From: Bacillus sp. CECT 9360
GTDB taxonomy: Bacteria > Bacillota > Bacilli > Bacillales > DSM-1321
Reading direction: 5' to 3'
Length of the DNA: 64,000 bases
Assembly: GCF_918741275.1 (NCBI RefSeq)
Contig: NZ_CAKKNA010000005.1
Coordinates: 124,001 to 188,000 of the forward strand
In this document: positions 26,076 through 35,368 of the stretch, piece by piece
Numbering within the stretch: the stretch's first letter is position 1
Layout: the number at the start of each line of letters is the position of its first letter
The notes under the pieces: model-generated
The model's database searches: none
What the model was told of the DNA's origin: nothing
What the model saw: the letters and a program-made list of their open reading frames with translations, nothing else
Made by a program: the position numbers and the translations under genes

Positions 26076-27107
26076 ATGAATTTCGATGTGATTATTATTG
26101 GAGTTGGTCAAGCTGGTTTATCGATGGGATACCAACTTTCCAAAACAAGCAAACGATTTCTAATCCTTGATCAAGGAAAAAGGGTTGGGGATGTGTGGAG
26201 ATATCGTTATGATTCCCTAATTTTATTTACACCACGATCTTATAGTTCCCTACCTGGCTTGAAAATGGGTGGAAACCTAAACGGATTGCCATCCAAAGAC
26301 GAGGTAGCCGATTATCTTGAACAGTATGCTTATACATTTGATTTACCGATTCAATTGGAAACAGAAGTCTTATCTCTTAGAAAAGAAGGAGAGACTTTTT
26401 CCATTGAAAGCAGCAAAGGTACCTTGCATACGAAAGAAGTCATCGTAGCGACAGGCCCCTTTCAGACACCCGCTATCCCTCTGATCTCTAAGAAACTATC
26501 AAAAGATGTGTGTCAGCTTCATTCCTCTGATTATCATAACCCTTCACAATTAAAAGATGGGAACGTTCTTGTGATCGGCGGAGGAAATTCAGGTGCACAA
26601 ATTGCAGTGGAACTCACCAAAACAAAAGAAGTGCACTTATCTGTAAGCGAAAACATTCGATATTTACCATTATCCTTTTTAGGACATAGCATATTCTGGT
26701 GGTTTGATCGCATGGGGATATTAAAAGCGAAGAGAAATTCCTTTATAGGTAGAAAAATAAGAAGTAAAGGAGATCCGATTTTCGGATACAACTTAAAGCA
26801 ATTTTTGAATGAAAAGAAGATCACCCTTCATCCCAGAACGAAAGATTGTATTGGAAACATCATTCAATTTCGAGATCAACATGAGCTTGAGGTACAAAAT
26901 GTGATATGGGCAACAGGCTTTTCCTCCAATTATGATTGGATTCAAATCCCTACAGTTTGTGATAAAACAGGCAATCCAATACATAACCGAGGAATGACGA
27001 ATATCAAAGGATTATACTTCCTTGGACAGCCTTGGCAGCACAAGAGAGGCTCTGCACTTCTTCTGGGGGTCGGGGAGGACGCTGAATTCATCACTAATCA
27101 GCTGTAA
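26076..27107 (+). CDS. CzcO-like flavin-dependent monooxygenase/reductase
   Basis: 343-aa two-dinucleotide-binding flavoprotein. FAD motif DVIIIGVGQAGLSMGYQL at the N-terminus, then DVWRYRYDSLILFTPRSYSSLPG typical of flavin monooxygenases, NADPH motif VLVIGGGNSGAQIA at about 165-178, and ATGF near 300. It belongs to the group annotated as CzcO, often found beside cation-efflux or arsenic genes. ATG 26076 has AGAGGGAATA upstream; an in-frame ATG 11 codons earlier does not. It opens a run of metal-resistance-type genes inside a direct-repeat-bounded segment. The substrate is unknown. Confidence 0.88.
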   Translation: MNFDVIIIGVGQAGLSMGYQLSKTSKRFLILDQGKRVGDVWRYRYDSLILFTPRSYSSLPGLKMGGNLNGLPSKDEVADYLEQYAYTFDLPIQLETEVLSLRKEGETFSIESSKGTLHTKEVIVATGPFQTPAIPLISKKLSKDVCQLHSSDYHNPSQLKDGNVLVIGGGNSGAQIAVELTKTKEVHLSVSENIRYLPLSFLGHSIFWWFDRMGILKAKRNSFIGRKIRSKGDPIFGYNLKQFLNEKKITLHPRTKDCIGNIIQFRDQHELEVQNVIWATGFSSNYDWIQIPTVCDKTGNPIHNRGMTNIKGLYFLGQPWQHKRGSALLLGVGEDAEFITNQL

Positions 27108-27216
27108 TTTCGTCCTCCCTTATCTCCGTTGGTGATGATTTAGAAGGACGCATTGAAGTTAGCTGGGATATAGATTGGGGATTCATTTACTTTAGCTCTA
27201 AAAGGAGTGAAATAAC

Positions 27217-27405
27217 TTGAATATTGGATTGGGACTTCTGTTACTCCCTATTGGAATCATTTTTATTATTTCGGGTATACTTTCACGCAAAAAGAACGGT
27301 AAGATTGTTGGCAATGGTTTATTACTAGCAGGATCAATAATGCTATCATTAAGTATTTTATTGATTACGGGAATATACGATCCTTATGCAAACCACATTC
27401 GGTAA
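27217..27405 (+). CDS. small membrane protein, 62 aa
   Basis: Two hydrophobic helices (about 3-22 and 32-52) joined by the basic loop SRKKNGKIVGNG. TTG start after AAAAGGAGTG. No family recognised. Probably co-transcribed with the YnfA-family gene 48 bases downstream. Confidence 0.65.
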   Translation: MNIGLGLLLLPIGIIFIISGILSRKKNGKIVGNGLLLAGSIMLSLSILLITGIYDPYANHIR

Positions 27406-27452
27406 TAAGGCCTCGTCTAAATGAAAGTGTCATTAAAAAAGTGTTTTAGGAA

Positions 27453-27788
27453 GTGATTATAATTTTTTATGCAATTGTCTTGTTTATACTTGCGGGAATA
27501 GCTGAAATTGGCGGGGGTTATTTGATTTGGCTATGGCTTAGAGAGGCTAAACCGTTTTTGTGGGGTATCCTTGGAGGTGTATCCTTAGCTTTATATGGAG
27601 TTATTGCCACATTTCAAACGTTCCCATCATTCGGTAGAGTTTATGCCGCCTATGGCGGGGTGTTTATCGTCCTTTCTGTACTATGGGGATGGAGTATTGA
27701 TAAAAAAACTCCTGATTTTTACGATTGGATAGGTGCAGGAATTTGCTTAGTGGGGGTTTCAGTGATGTTGTTTGCACCACGCCAATAA
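27453..27788 (+). CDS. YnfA/UPF0060-family membrane protein
   Basis: 111-aa protein with four membrane helices. [24 protein letters not shown], then [28 protein letters not shown] and [29 protein letters not shown] are the conserved blocks of UPF0060 (YnfA), a small-multidrug-resistance-like family found in metal and drug resistance contexts. The GTG start is close to its AGGA site, so an alternative start a few codons in cannot be excluded. Intact. Confidence 0.9.
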   Translation: MIIIFYAIVLFILAGIAEIGGGYLIWLWLREAKPFLWGILGGVSLALYGVIATFQTFPSFGRVYAAYGGVFIVLSVLWGWSIDKKTPDFYDWIGAGICLVGVSVMLFAPRQ

Positions 27789-27851
27789 AGTAGAACATTA
27801 AAAACAACCTGTGGGATTTGAAAATGAATTTTCAAACTAAGGTATTTAACC

Positions 27852-28262
27852 ATGTCGGGTAATACGTATGAATTGAACCATAGTTACGACATTTCTCAAG
27901 AAGAACTAAAAAGGTTATACAAGCGGACACTAATCATTGTGAGTATATCACAAATCTTTGGTGGGGCTGGATTAGCCGCTGGAATTACTGTAGGTGCACT
28001 ACTTGCACAGCAAATGATTGGAACAGATGCAGTAACAGGACTACCAGCTGCTTTATTTACATTAGGGTCAGCTTTAGCTGCTTTCATAGTGGGAAGGCTT
28101 TCTCAACGCTATGGACGTCGAACAGGTCTGGTTTCAGGATTTTTGACAGGTGGACTCGGGGCAATTGGAGTGGTAATAGCAGCTGGTAGCTATTTTAGCT
28201 TTTGGACTGGTTTGGTTTTTTCAAAGAGCGTTTTCATGAATGGTTATCTCACCGATATGTAA
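27852..28262 (+). pseudogene. truncated MFS transporter
   Basis: Only the first third of a major facilitator protein remains: about 136 aa with three to four helices and the conserved loop GRLSQRYGRRTGLVSGF between helices 2 and 3. After WTGLVF the reading departs into unrelated residues and stops; full-length relatives are about 400 aa with 12 helices. A terminator follows at once. It is very unlikely to transport and looks like debris of island decay. Confidence 0.8.
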
Positions 28263-28273
28263 CCAGAGGAAAA

Positions 28274-28300
28274 GAAAAGGACCATGCTCGGTCCTTTTTT
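28274..28300 (+). terminator. terminator
   Basis: AAAAGGACC-atgctc-GGTCCTTTTTT, immediately after the truncated MFS gene. Confidence 0.9.
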
Positions 28301-28463
28301 GTATGAATACACCTTATTTACTACTACTTTTTTCATATTCTAAAATCAACTAACCTCCGAAAAACAAATTATTTAATAACTAGAGTCTTGTAGATTTATA
28401 TTCACTTGGATTACCTGTCAAAATATCCCACCACTCCTGCTAGTACTTACAGAAAATTAATAA

Positions 28464-28498
28464 GGACCCCTCACAATTGTGAGAAGTCCTTATTTTTC
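28464..28498. terminator. terminator of the P-type ATPase remnant
   Basis: AATAAGGAC..CTCACAATTGTGAG..GTCCTTATT, a long interrupted stem with T-rich sequence both sides. Confidence 0.85.
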
Positions 28499-28502
28499 AC
28501 TC

Positions 28503-28830
28503 TTAATCTTTGACCTTGAGTAGCCGAAAACTATGAGAGTGACCAACAGAGTCGCTCCCATATCAGCAAATATCGCAATCCAAAGTGTTAACCAACCTGG
28601 GATTACCAATACAAGAGCGAGTAGCTTAATCCCAATCGAAAAGCTGATGTTTTGTTTAATGAATTCAATGCTTTTCGACTAAGTTTTACAGTAAACGGAA
28701 GTTTTCTCAGATCATCACCCATCAGGGCAATATCAGCTGTTTCAAGAGCTGTATCGGTTCCTGCTCCTCCCATCGCAATTCCTACAGTGGCTGACGCTAA
28801 AGCAGGAGCATCATTCATTGTTAAATACAC
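28503..28830 (-). pseudogene. C-terminal remnant of a heavy-metal P-type ATPase
   Basis: The minus strand gives [36 protein letters not shown], the hinge motif after the phosphorylation domain of CadA/ZntA-type ATPases. After RKALN the frame must shift once to continue [43 protein letters not shown] (the last two membrane helices), and again to give the usual ending [11 protein letters not shown] at 28503. Both are consistent with single-base deletions. The N-terminal two thirds are missing; in their place are the first codons (MYLT) and promoter of the HTH gene from the direct repeat. Not functional. Confidence 0.92.
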
Positions 28831-28918
28831 TTATTTCGTCACTCCGACTATTATCATTATAGAGCCAATTATAGCTTATTTTAAGTAGGAGTTACTTTAT
28901 TTCTTCTTTTCTCGTTTA
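28817..28918. repeat. direct repeat, right copy
   Basis: Second copy of the roughly 100-base element at 25824-25922. Its left end joins the P-type ATPase fragment and its right end reaches the stop of the GH43 gene at 28916. Confidence 0.9.
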
Positions 28919-31900
28919 TCTATGATACAAATTCTCTTCCCATGTTTTTAGTAAAGCATTCGCATCAGCATTCAGATTTTCCTTTACATCATCCTCAATA
29001 AATTTGTCCATTCCCTTGTTGTTTAAATGTTTCAGGAAGTCGTTCAGTTTCTTGACTGCTTGCTTGTCGTGGCCTTTATCGAGTTGATGTTTGGCTTGGT
29101 CTAGATGCTTGCTTAATTGGCTTGCTAATGGATGATCGATTGCACCATCATCCGCATACCTACCAACAAGTTGTTCAATCGATTCAATACTCGTTGTAAC
29201 CACTACCGTCAACAGATTCGAGGTAACGGTATAACCATTCAAGCTAACCTTTACATAGACGATTGCTGTTCCTGGATCATGAGCAGTGATGACTCCATCC
29301 GCTACCGAAATAACTTCCTCGTTGTTGCTCACATACTCAATTGTTGCTTCGTTTAAATCAGCTGCTTCCCCATTACTATATTTGCCGCTGATATTTAAGT
29401 CTGTCGTCTCGGTCCGGAACAGTGTCGATTGCTTCGCCTCTAAGGTAACAGAATCTAGTCCTACAACCTTTACTGTATAAGTATCAGTTATTTCAGGGTT
29501 ACTTACCAATGTGGCTTTTACAACTACAGTACCCTTTTCTTTTGCAGTTACTAGGCCTGTTTCGGATACACTAGCGACTTCTTCTCCGCTTTCGATCGAC
29601 CATGTTACTGACTTATCAGTCGCATTATTCGGTAGAACTTCCGCTGTTAATTGAAGTGTTCCACCTTTTGTACGAATTTCCGCAGCTCCATCTTTGCCCA
29701 TGATCTCTAGGGAAGTACCAGTCGATGGTTTTTGAACAGTTACGACACTAGATACTTCATGACCATCGATGGTTGCTTTAATAGTAGCGGTTCCTACTGC
29801 TTTTCCAGTTACCACACCTTTCGAATTTACAACTGCAACCTCTGTATTGTCGGATGTCCAATTGATTGTATTTGTATAATTTGCTGGCTCTACAGTTGCA
29901 TTCAATCGCAACGTTTCTCCTACATTTACGAATGCTTTTGAGTCCATAGTTAAATTCGTTGCAGTTACTGTTGGAGCAATTGGATTTGGTACATCTGCTT
30001 TATACATAGTTAAATGGTCCAAATTCACATTACCAATACTACCATTATCAATACGATAACTAATTACGTTTTTACCTGCTTTTAAGCCCAAACGTTCAGA
30101 AGCCGTAAACCATTCATCCCAGCTGATTGCTGTTTTATCAGGTGTAATTGTCTTTACATGTTTACCATTTACATATACATTGATTTTTGCTCTTGCAGGC
30201 AATTGTGTCCTAGGTCTATTTGTAGATTCCCCATCCACTTGTACACCATAGGCATATCTCATACCTACGATATGATCACCAGCTTCTTCTGTATTTACGA
30301 CAAAACTTGCTTCAGCACCAGGTTCTTTTGGCAAGTTAATATAACCAGTTCCTTGATAATTTGCATGGCTATTGTCTTTTGTAATAGCACCATAGTGAAT
30401 TGCATCTTCTGCTTGATACATATCACCTTGTCCTAAATCACCTGAAGGCAATTCTTGCCATTCATATGGAGAAACAGGTTCGCCAAAATTAGGTGTTCCA
30501 TCTTCATTCCAACCGAATTTCTTTAGATTAACTTGGCGCCACCCGTTAATTTCAGTATCTTGATATACACGTGAATGATAAATCATCCAATCTTCCAAAC
30601 CATCTGCTGATTTTACAAAACCTGCTCTGGCAGGACCAGATACATCACTGGTAGCAACGAAAACATCATTTGTACGGGTCCAAGAATCTGGGTTTAAGAT
30701 ATCCCCATCTGTATTCGTAAAATAAGATAAACGATAATCATTTCCTGCAAAGTTACCTTCTGACATTGTGATAAATACTTTTCCATCCTTTTGTAATACA
30801 CGAGGACCTTCCCCGCCGCCACCTGGTAAGAAAGAGCGATCTGCTGTAATCGTATAAGGGTTATCCATTGGAGCAATTGCCGGCCCGATCGGTTCTCCGA
30901 AGCCTAAGGTACCCCATACAGCATATAGTTGTCCATTATAGTCAAATACCGTTAAATCGTTTGCTTGTTTATACTCACCATTTTCACCTAAATATAAGGC
31001 ACCTTTATCTTCATATTCCCCTTGTGGGTCATCGGTAACCGATTCCAAAACCGTTCCCATATGTTTGTAACCGTATTCTTTTAAGTCAGCACAGTAATAA
31101 ATATACCATTTGCCATCAAAGAAGAAGATTTCTGGAGCAAAAATACGAGTTTGTGTTCCTTGGGAATCATATACCATTACCTTTTCCCCTTGGTCTGTCA
31201 GGGTACGCGATTTGGATACATAAACTTTATTGTTAGAGTCTAAGTTACTAGAAGATACAAAGTAATAAAATCCGTCTTTATAAGTTACAAACGGGTCCTG
31301 TCCTTGATATAATGGGTTGTTAAATTTGTCAGAAACAGAAGAACTTGTGACTCCCATTTCTTTCATAAAATCGGAACGAGCAATCGATACGGTCTCGGCT
31401 TCCTCTATTAATAATTCTGACCTTTTGCGATCACTAACCTCTTGATCATCAATCGTGTTAAGCAATTCTTCTGCAGTTATTTTTGTTGCATTTAAGTCTT
31501 TTAAAGCGCTTTCTTTTACTTTATCTGCAAAATTTTCTAATAAATAATCTATCTTTTGAACTTCTGCTGTCAATTCACCTTTTTTAGTTGTAATAATTTT
31601 CTCTATCGGCATGAAAAGTGCTGATTCTGGCACGACTTCTTTACCCTGACTTGCACTTTCCCATTTCATACGAAGCCAAGAACCGCCCCATCCTTGTAAA
31701 TATTCAACTTTGATATCATAATGTTTTCCTGCTTCCAAAGAAACTGGAGTACTAACTTGTTCTTTCTCCCATTCTTGCTTCCAAAAGTCTATAATCAATT
31801 CTCCGTTAATCCAGAGTCTGAATCCATCATCGCCCTCCATAGAGAAGGTATAATCTTCTGTAAATTCTGGTACTATGGTACCTGTAAAACGAGCAGTATT

Positions 31901-32164
31901 ATAATCGGGTGTTCCTGAAAATTCATTAAAAATGTCGATAAAAGAATCACCATTTAAATTTGCAACGGCTCTTTCTCCTCGCTTATCATTGAAGTTAAAT
32001 ACATTAATATCACTTCGATTATCAGGGTTTTTTTCAACTTTAAAGAATTCACCCAGCAATCCGTGACCATCCATAGTTGGATCTGCAGCACGAACATTCA
32101 TAGATATGTTAATGGTGCTTGCAAAAAGGATGATTGCTATGAGTATTCCTAACACCCTTTTCAT
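28916..32164 (-). CDS. secreted multidomain GH43-type glycosidase
   Basis: 1082-aa exported enzyme, probably an arabinan/arabinoxylan-side-chain hydrolase. Signal peptide 1-27; PA14 sugar-binding domain about 33-180 (DDGFRLWINGELIIDFW); helical linker about 190-275; five-bladed GH43 catalytic domain about 285-580 with catalytic Asp in QGQDPFVTYKDGFYYF, Asp in the APEIFFFDGKWYIYY region and Glu near GGGGEGPRVL; carbohydrate-binding module about 595-740 (QAEDAIHYG...NLDHLTMYK); three bacterial Ig-like BIG2 domains about 750-985; and a C-terminal FIMAH helical domain (LSKHLDQAKHQLDKG). It stands alone with a long leader. The exact substrate is uncertain. Confidence 0.9.
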   Translation of the reverse strand: MKRVLGILIAIILFASTINISMNVRAADPTMDGHGLLGEFFKVEKNPDNRSDINVFNFNDKRGERAVANLNGDSFIDIFNEFSGTPDYNTARFTGTIVPEFTEDYTFSMEGDDGFRLWINGELIIDFWKQEWEKEQVSTPVSLEAGKHYDIKVEYLQGWGGSWLRMKWESASQGKEVVPESALFMPIEKIITTKKGELTAEVQKIDYLLENFADKVKESALKDLNATKITAEELLNTIDDQEVSDRKRSELLIEEAETVSIARSDFMKEMGVTSSSVSDKFNNPLYQGQDPFVTYKDGFYYFVSSSNLDSNNKVYVSKSRTLTDQGEKVMVYDSQGTQTRIFAPEIFFFDGKWYIYYCADLKEYGYKHMGTVLESVTDDPQGEYEDKGALYLGENGEYKQANDLTVFDYNGQLYAVWGTLGFGEPIGPAIAPMDNPYTITADRSFLPGGGGEGPRVLQKDGKVFITMSEGNFAGNDYRLSYFTNTDGDILNPDSWTRTNDVFVATSDVSGPARAGFVKSADGLEDWMIYHSRVYQDTEINGWRQVNLKKFGWNEDGTPNFGEPVSPYEWQELPSGDLGQGDMYQAEDAIHYGAITKDNSHANYQGTGYINLPKEPGAEASFVVNTEEAGDHIVGMRYAYGVQVDGESTNRPRTQLPARAKINVYVNGKHVKTITPDKTAISWDEWFTASERLGLKAGKNVISYRIDNGSIGNVNLDHLTMYKADVPNPIAPTVTATNLTMDSKAFVNVGETLRLNATVEPANYTNTINWTSDNTEVAVVNSKGVVTGKAVGTATIKATIDGHEVSSVVTVQKPSTGTSLEIMGKDGAAEIRTKGGTLQLTAEVLPNNATDKSVTWSIESGEEVASVSETGLVTAKEKGTVVVKATLVSNPEITDTYTVKVVGLDSVTLEAKQSTLFRTETTDLNISGKYSNGEAADLNEATIEYVSNNEEVISVADGVITAHDPGTAIVYVKVSLNGYTVTSNLLTVVVTTSIESIEQLVGRYADDGAIDHPLASQLSKHLDQAKHQLDKGHDKQAVKKLNDFLKHLNNKGMDKFIEDDVKENLNADANALLKTWEENLYHR

Positions 32165-32591
32165 AATGATTCCTCCTATTTTCTAATTCACTTTTATCAC
32201 CCATTAGAGAAGTAGATAAACTTGATTTTATACCAAACATCGTATTGCTGTTTCCCTTGGTTTTTTTCGTAAAAAAACTAGGCTCACAAGTACTTTAACA
32301 ATGAACCCAATAGATTTTTTTTGTCCAATTTAATACCTCCCATAATTTTAATGACAATTGACAAACGAAATGTACATTTACAAACTCACTTCCCATCAAT
32401 TACCCATTATAAAAAAACCTGTTAAGAGACTTTCTTCATCATACAGATATAAAAAAAAAATGTATTTATAATAAAATCCTTTGTTTTTGTAATTTTCAGT
32501 CTTATTTTAATGTGTTCTTTTTTATCTAAGGAAGTTGAGACTTTAGAATAAATTCTGTAACTGGTTATACTACTCTTCTCTAAAAAAAGAT
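32165..32591 (-). promoter_or_regulatory. long leader of the GH43 gene
   Basis: About 430 AT-rich bases. On the minus strand a GGGAGGT-led TTG opens a 14-codon peptide MDKKNLLGSLLKYL (about 32324-32280), followed by an imperfect stem of A/T tracts around 32250-32275 and then the gene's own AGGAGGA site. It could be a leader-peptide/attenuation arrangement, but that is speculative. No cre site that I trust. Confidence 0.3.
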
Positions 32592-32650
32592 AAAAAAAAA
32601 TCCCTTTAAAAACCCATACACATGAATGTGTTCAAAAGTTATTAAAGGGA
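32592..32650 (-). terminator. terminator after the exonuclease gene
   Basis: Arms TCCCTTTAA/TTAAAGGGA enclose an inner ACACAT/ATGTGT hairpin; the minus strand then has a run of nine T. Nearest upstream gene on that strand is the exonuclease, 170 bases away. Confidence 0.75.
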
Positions 32651-32817
32651 CTAACATAGTTTTGTCTAAATGTAATTATATACGTACTTCCCATCATGGA
32701 CGGCCCGGATTCTTTTTTGCAATACCAGCCGCTCTATATAAGCTTCCGGCAACGACAAATATTCCGTTGTATCGAAAGGAAATGGGATTCACTTCTTGTT
32801 TAACTAACTATTAAAAT
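32651..32817. other. 3' region of the exonuclease transcript
   Basis: 170 bases between the exonuclease stop and its terminator. No gene or structure that I can support. Confidence 0.4.
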
Positions 32818-33438
32818 TTAAGCTTTTCTTTTCTTCCAGCCCTCTCGTTTTGCTGCTGGCTGGTATCTTCTCATATGGCCATATGCAAGCACTTCTTTAA
32901 GATAAGGATCTCCCTGTGGATTGGTTTGTTTGAGCAATTCCATTAGGTATGTAATATCATCCATGGCTCTGTGTGATTGGTAATTGGTTATATTATGTGA
33001 TTGCAGCAGCGTAAGAAGCTTGCCATTCGCAAAGCCATAGCTTTTCCACGGAATATTTCTCATCGTGCAATACCATTTGGCATCATTTATTTCCGGATAC
33101 ATATGGTAGAGAAAACTGCGGTCAAAAGAGGCGTTATGGGCAAAAACAGCGTCAGTTTGATTAAAGTAGGCTTTGATGTTTTCGTCCAGAAAGCTTTTGC
33201 CTTCCACTAATTCGAAAGGGATTCCGTGGATTTGATAGGCATTATCATAGTTTCTCCTTGCTGTATGGGAACTCGGTTCTCTTAAGAATGTATCCTGATT
33301 AATAATCTCTAAAATTTCTCCTGTATCTGGTTGAAAGGAAAATTGTTTCACAGCCAGTTCAATGATTTCATCAGTTGCCGGGCCTAACCCTGTCGTTTCA
33401 ACGTCAACCAGCAATCCAAGCTTATTCTCTTGTGTCAC
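32818..33438 (-). CDS. DnaQ-like 3'-5' exonuclease
   Basis: A DEDDh exonuclease of about 206 aa. ExoI motif LVDVETTGLGP (Asp, Glu), ExoII in AVFAHNASFDRSFLYH (Asp), ExoIII in YQSHRAMDDITYLMELL (His, Asp) give all four metal ligands and the histidine. It is the free-standing epsilon-like type involved in proofreading, repair or RNA turnover; which one is unclear. The C-terminus is basic (KREGWKKRKA), suggesting nucleic-acid contact. GTG at 33438 lies seven bases after GGAGGG; ATGs at 33444 and 33453 are too close to or overlap that site. Confidence 0.9.
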   Translation of the reverse strand: MTQENKLGLLVDVETTGLGPATDEIIELAVKQFSFQPDTGEILEIINQDTFLREPSSHTARRNYDNAYQIHGIPFELVEGKSFLDENIKAYFNQTDAVFAHNASFDRSFLYHMYPEINDAKWYCTMRNIPWKSYGFANGKLLTLLQSHNITNYQSHRAMDDITYLMELLKQTNPQGDPYLKEVLAYGHMRRYQPAAKREGWKKRKA

Positions 33439-33582
33439 GTTCATACCCTCCATATTTTTGTGTATATAGTTGGATTTTAACAGCTATTAACATATAAAAC
33501 ATCTAAACACACAAAAAAACACCGCCCATTATATGCCAATACCGTTAAATAATAATTGAATAATGTAAACTGTCAAAATATA

Positions 33583-33611
33583 TTGACATAACTTTTTTTC
33601 TCTGATAGATT
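33583..33611 (+). promoter_or_regulatory. SigA promoter of the T-box/brnQ transcript
   Basis: TTGACA (33583-33588), 17-bp spacer, TAGATT (33606-33611). Confidence 0.75.
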
Positions 33612-33629
33612 ATCTGTAATAACAAAAAT

Positions 33630-33897
33630 CAATGACGAGAAGAGTACGATAAGACCCCTGTTCCAAAGAGAATCGGTGTGTTGGTGGAAGCCGGTGTCCA
33701 GGACTTATCCGAAGATCATCTCTGAGATGCAAAGCTGAAATTAGTAAGCTTTGACGGGTTTTCCGCCGTTACTTTGGATCACGTATGATGGTACGTTGAC
33801 TGAGAGCCGTGCGTCTTTTTTTATTATGCTGCGGAATAAGGGTGGTAACGCGAGCGCAAACTCGTCCCTATATATGGGGATGGGTTTTTTTATTTTT
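33630..33897 (+). ncRNA. T-box leader upstream of brnQ
   Basis: tRNA-sensing leader. Stem I opens near aatgacgagaagagtacg, its apical part has agagaatcgg...ggtggaagccgg, and the highly conserved T-box AAGGGTGGTAACGCG lies at 33837-33851, followed by a terminator stem (about 33859-33890) and T run. The specifier loop probably holds ATC (isoleucine) at 33715-33717 in gaagatcatc, which would suit a branched-chain amino acid carrier. Uncharged tRNA-Ile would then allow readthrough into brnQ. Confidence 0.93.
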
Positions 33898-33922
33898 ATA
33901 TAATAATAAAGGAGAGATTGTA

Positions 33923-35257
33923 ATGAGAAAAATGGACACCTTATTTATTGGCTTAATGTTATTTTCGATGTTTTTTGGTGCCGGAAATCTAATTTTCCCG
34001 CCTTTTTTGGGAGCCGAATCCGGCACTTCATACTGGCTTGCGATGGCTGGATTTATCCTGACTGGCGTCGGGTTGCCATTCGCCGTGTTGCTGGCTGTCT
34101 CACTTGTAAAAGGCGGCGTTCAAACGATCGGCAACCGTGTTCATCCCGTATTCAGCACAATCTTTATGGTCGTTATTTATTTAAGCATTGGACCTTTTCT
34201 GGCTATTCCGAGGAACGCCAATGTCGCTTATGAGATGGGTGTTACACCTTTCCTTGGCGAATCAATGAACTCATCTTTATTCTTACTTTTGTTCACGGCT
34301 GTTTTCTTTGGGCTTTCATTTATCATCAGTTTAAACCCATCCAAAATGGAAAGGTATATGGGGCGTTGGATCACCCCTGCCCTGCTTTTAGCAATGGTCG
34401 TCTTGTGTGTGGCAGGGTTTGTAAAATTAGATTCTCCACTGCAATCACCAACTGCTGCATATGAAGCCGGAGCCTTTTCCAAAGGTTTTATTGAAGGTTA
34501 CAATACGATGGATGCCCTGGCAGCTTTGGCCTTCGGAATCGTCATATTGACTTCCATTCAACAAAGAGGCGTGCGCGACAGAAAGCAATTAACAAACTAT
34601 ACGTTAAAAGCTGGAGTCATCGCCGGGGTCCTGCTTTCACTGGTATATATCAGTCTTGGATTAATAGGCGGCAAGATGGCGGCAACTGGTTCGTTTGAAA
34701 ATGGAACCGAAATCCTGTCAGCTTCTGCTACGCTATTATTGGGACAAAGCGGGACAACACTGCTTGGTTTTATCTTCACATTGGCTTGCTTCACGACCGT
34801 TGTCGGGTTAACCACAGCGTGCGGCCAGTATTTTTCAAACCTCATTCCAAAAGCAAGCTATAAAGCAGTTGTTCTCGCCGTTACGCTTGTTGGCTTCACG
34901 CTTTCGAACCTGGGCTTAGCCCAAATTCTTAAAGTATCTGTACCGTTCCTTGTTACGGCTTATCCGTTAACCATCGTGTTAATCGGCTTAACATTCTTCA
35001 ACCGTTACTTTAAGGGTTCTAAAAAAGTATATGGCAGTGCGATGTTGTTTACCGGTGTCTTTGCCGTGATGGACGGATTGAGCGCGTTCGGATTGAAATT
35101 AGGACCACTGCAAACCATGAGTGATATCCTTCCTTTCTCATCAGTAGGATTGGAATGGATTGTGCCAGCAATAGTAGGGACCTTGATTGGAATGACGCTC
35201 AGTCGATTGAGTGGCGAAGTTCCGGCAATAGAGGAAACTGATGTGAAAGTTTCATAG
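33923..35257 (+). CDS. brnQ: branched-chain amino acid:cation symporter
   Basis: 444-aa membrane carrier of the LIVCS family taking up Ile, Leu and Val with Na+ or H+. Begins KMDTLFIGLMLFSMFFGAGNLIFPPFLG, the family signature, followed by about 12 helices; GPFLAIPRNANVAYEMGV is the conserved loop. ATG 33923 follows AAAGGAGAG; the open frame extends upstream into the T-box leader, but that part is not coding. Regulation by the T-box fits its substrate. Terminator follows directly. Confidence 0.95.
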   Translation: MRKMDTLFIGLMLFSMFFGAGNLIFPPFLGAESGTSYWLAMAGFILTGVGLPFAVLLAVSLVKGGVQTIGNRVHPVFSTIFMVVIYLSIGPFLAIPRNANVAYEMGVTPFLGESMNSSLFLLLFTAVFFGLSFIISLNPSKMERYMGRWITPALLLAMVVLCVAGFVKLDSPLQSPTAAYEAGAFSKGFIEGYNTMDALAALAFGIVILTSIQQRGVRDRKQLTNYTLKAGVIAGVLLSLVYISLGLIGGKMAATGSFENGTEILSASATLLLGQSGTTLLGFIFTLACFTTVVGLTTACGQYFSNLIPKASYKAVVLAVTLVGFTLSNLGLAQILKVSVPFLVTAYPLTIVLIGLTFFNRYFKGSKKVYGSAMLFTGVFAVMDGLSAFGLKLGPLQTMSDILPFSSVGLEWIVPAIVGTLIGMTLSRLSGEVPAIEETDVKVS

Positions 35258-35265
35258 TTTCAGTT

Positions 35266-35307
35266 AATGGCCATGCCCGCTTTGAGAGGGCATGGCCTTT
35301 TTACATG
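35266..35307 (+). terminator. terminator of brnQ
   Basis: GGCCATGCCC-gctttgaga-GGGCATGGCC-TTTTTAC, a perfect 10-bp stem. Confidence 0.93.
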
Positions 35308-35368
35308 TAAAGTTTTTGAGAACCAACAATAGGGAAAGATAAAGGGTATACCCACTGAAGGAGTGAAA

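Noticed and set aside
33809-33922. N-terminal extension of brnQ
   Set aside because: It is encoded by the T-box and terminator RNA; the ribosome-binding site and family start are at 33923.
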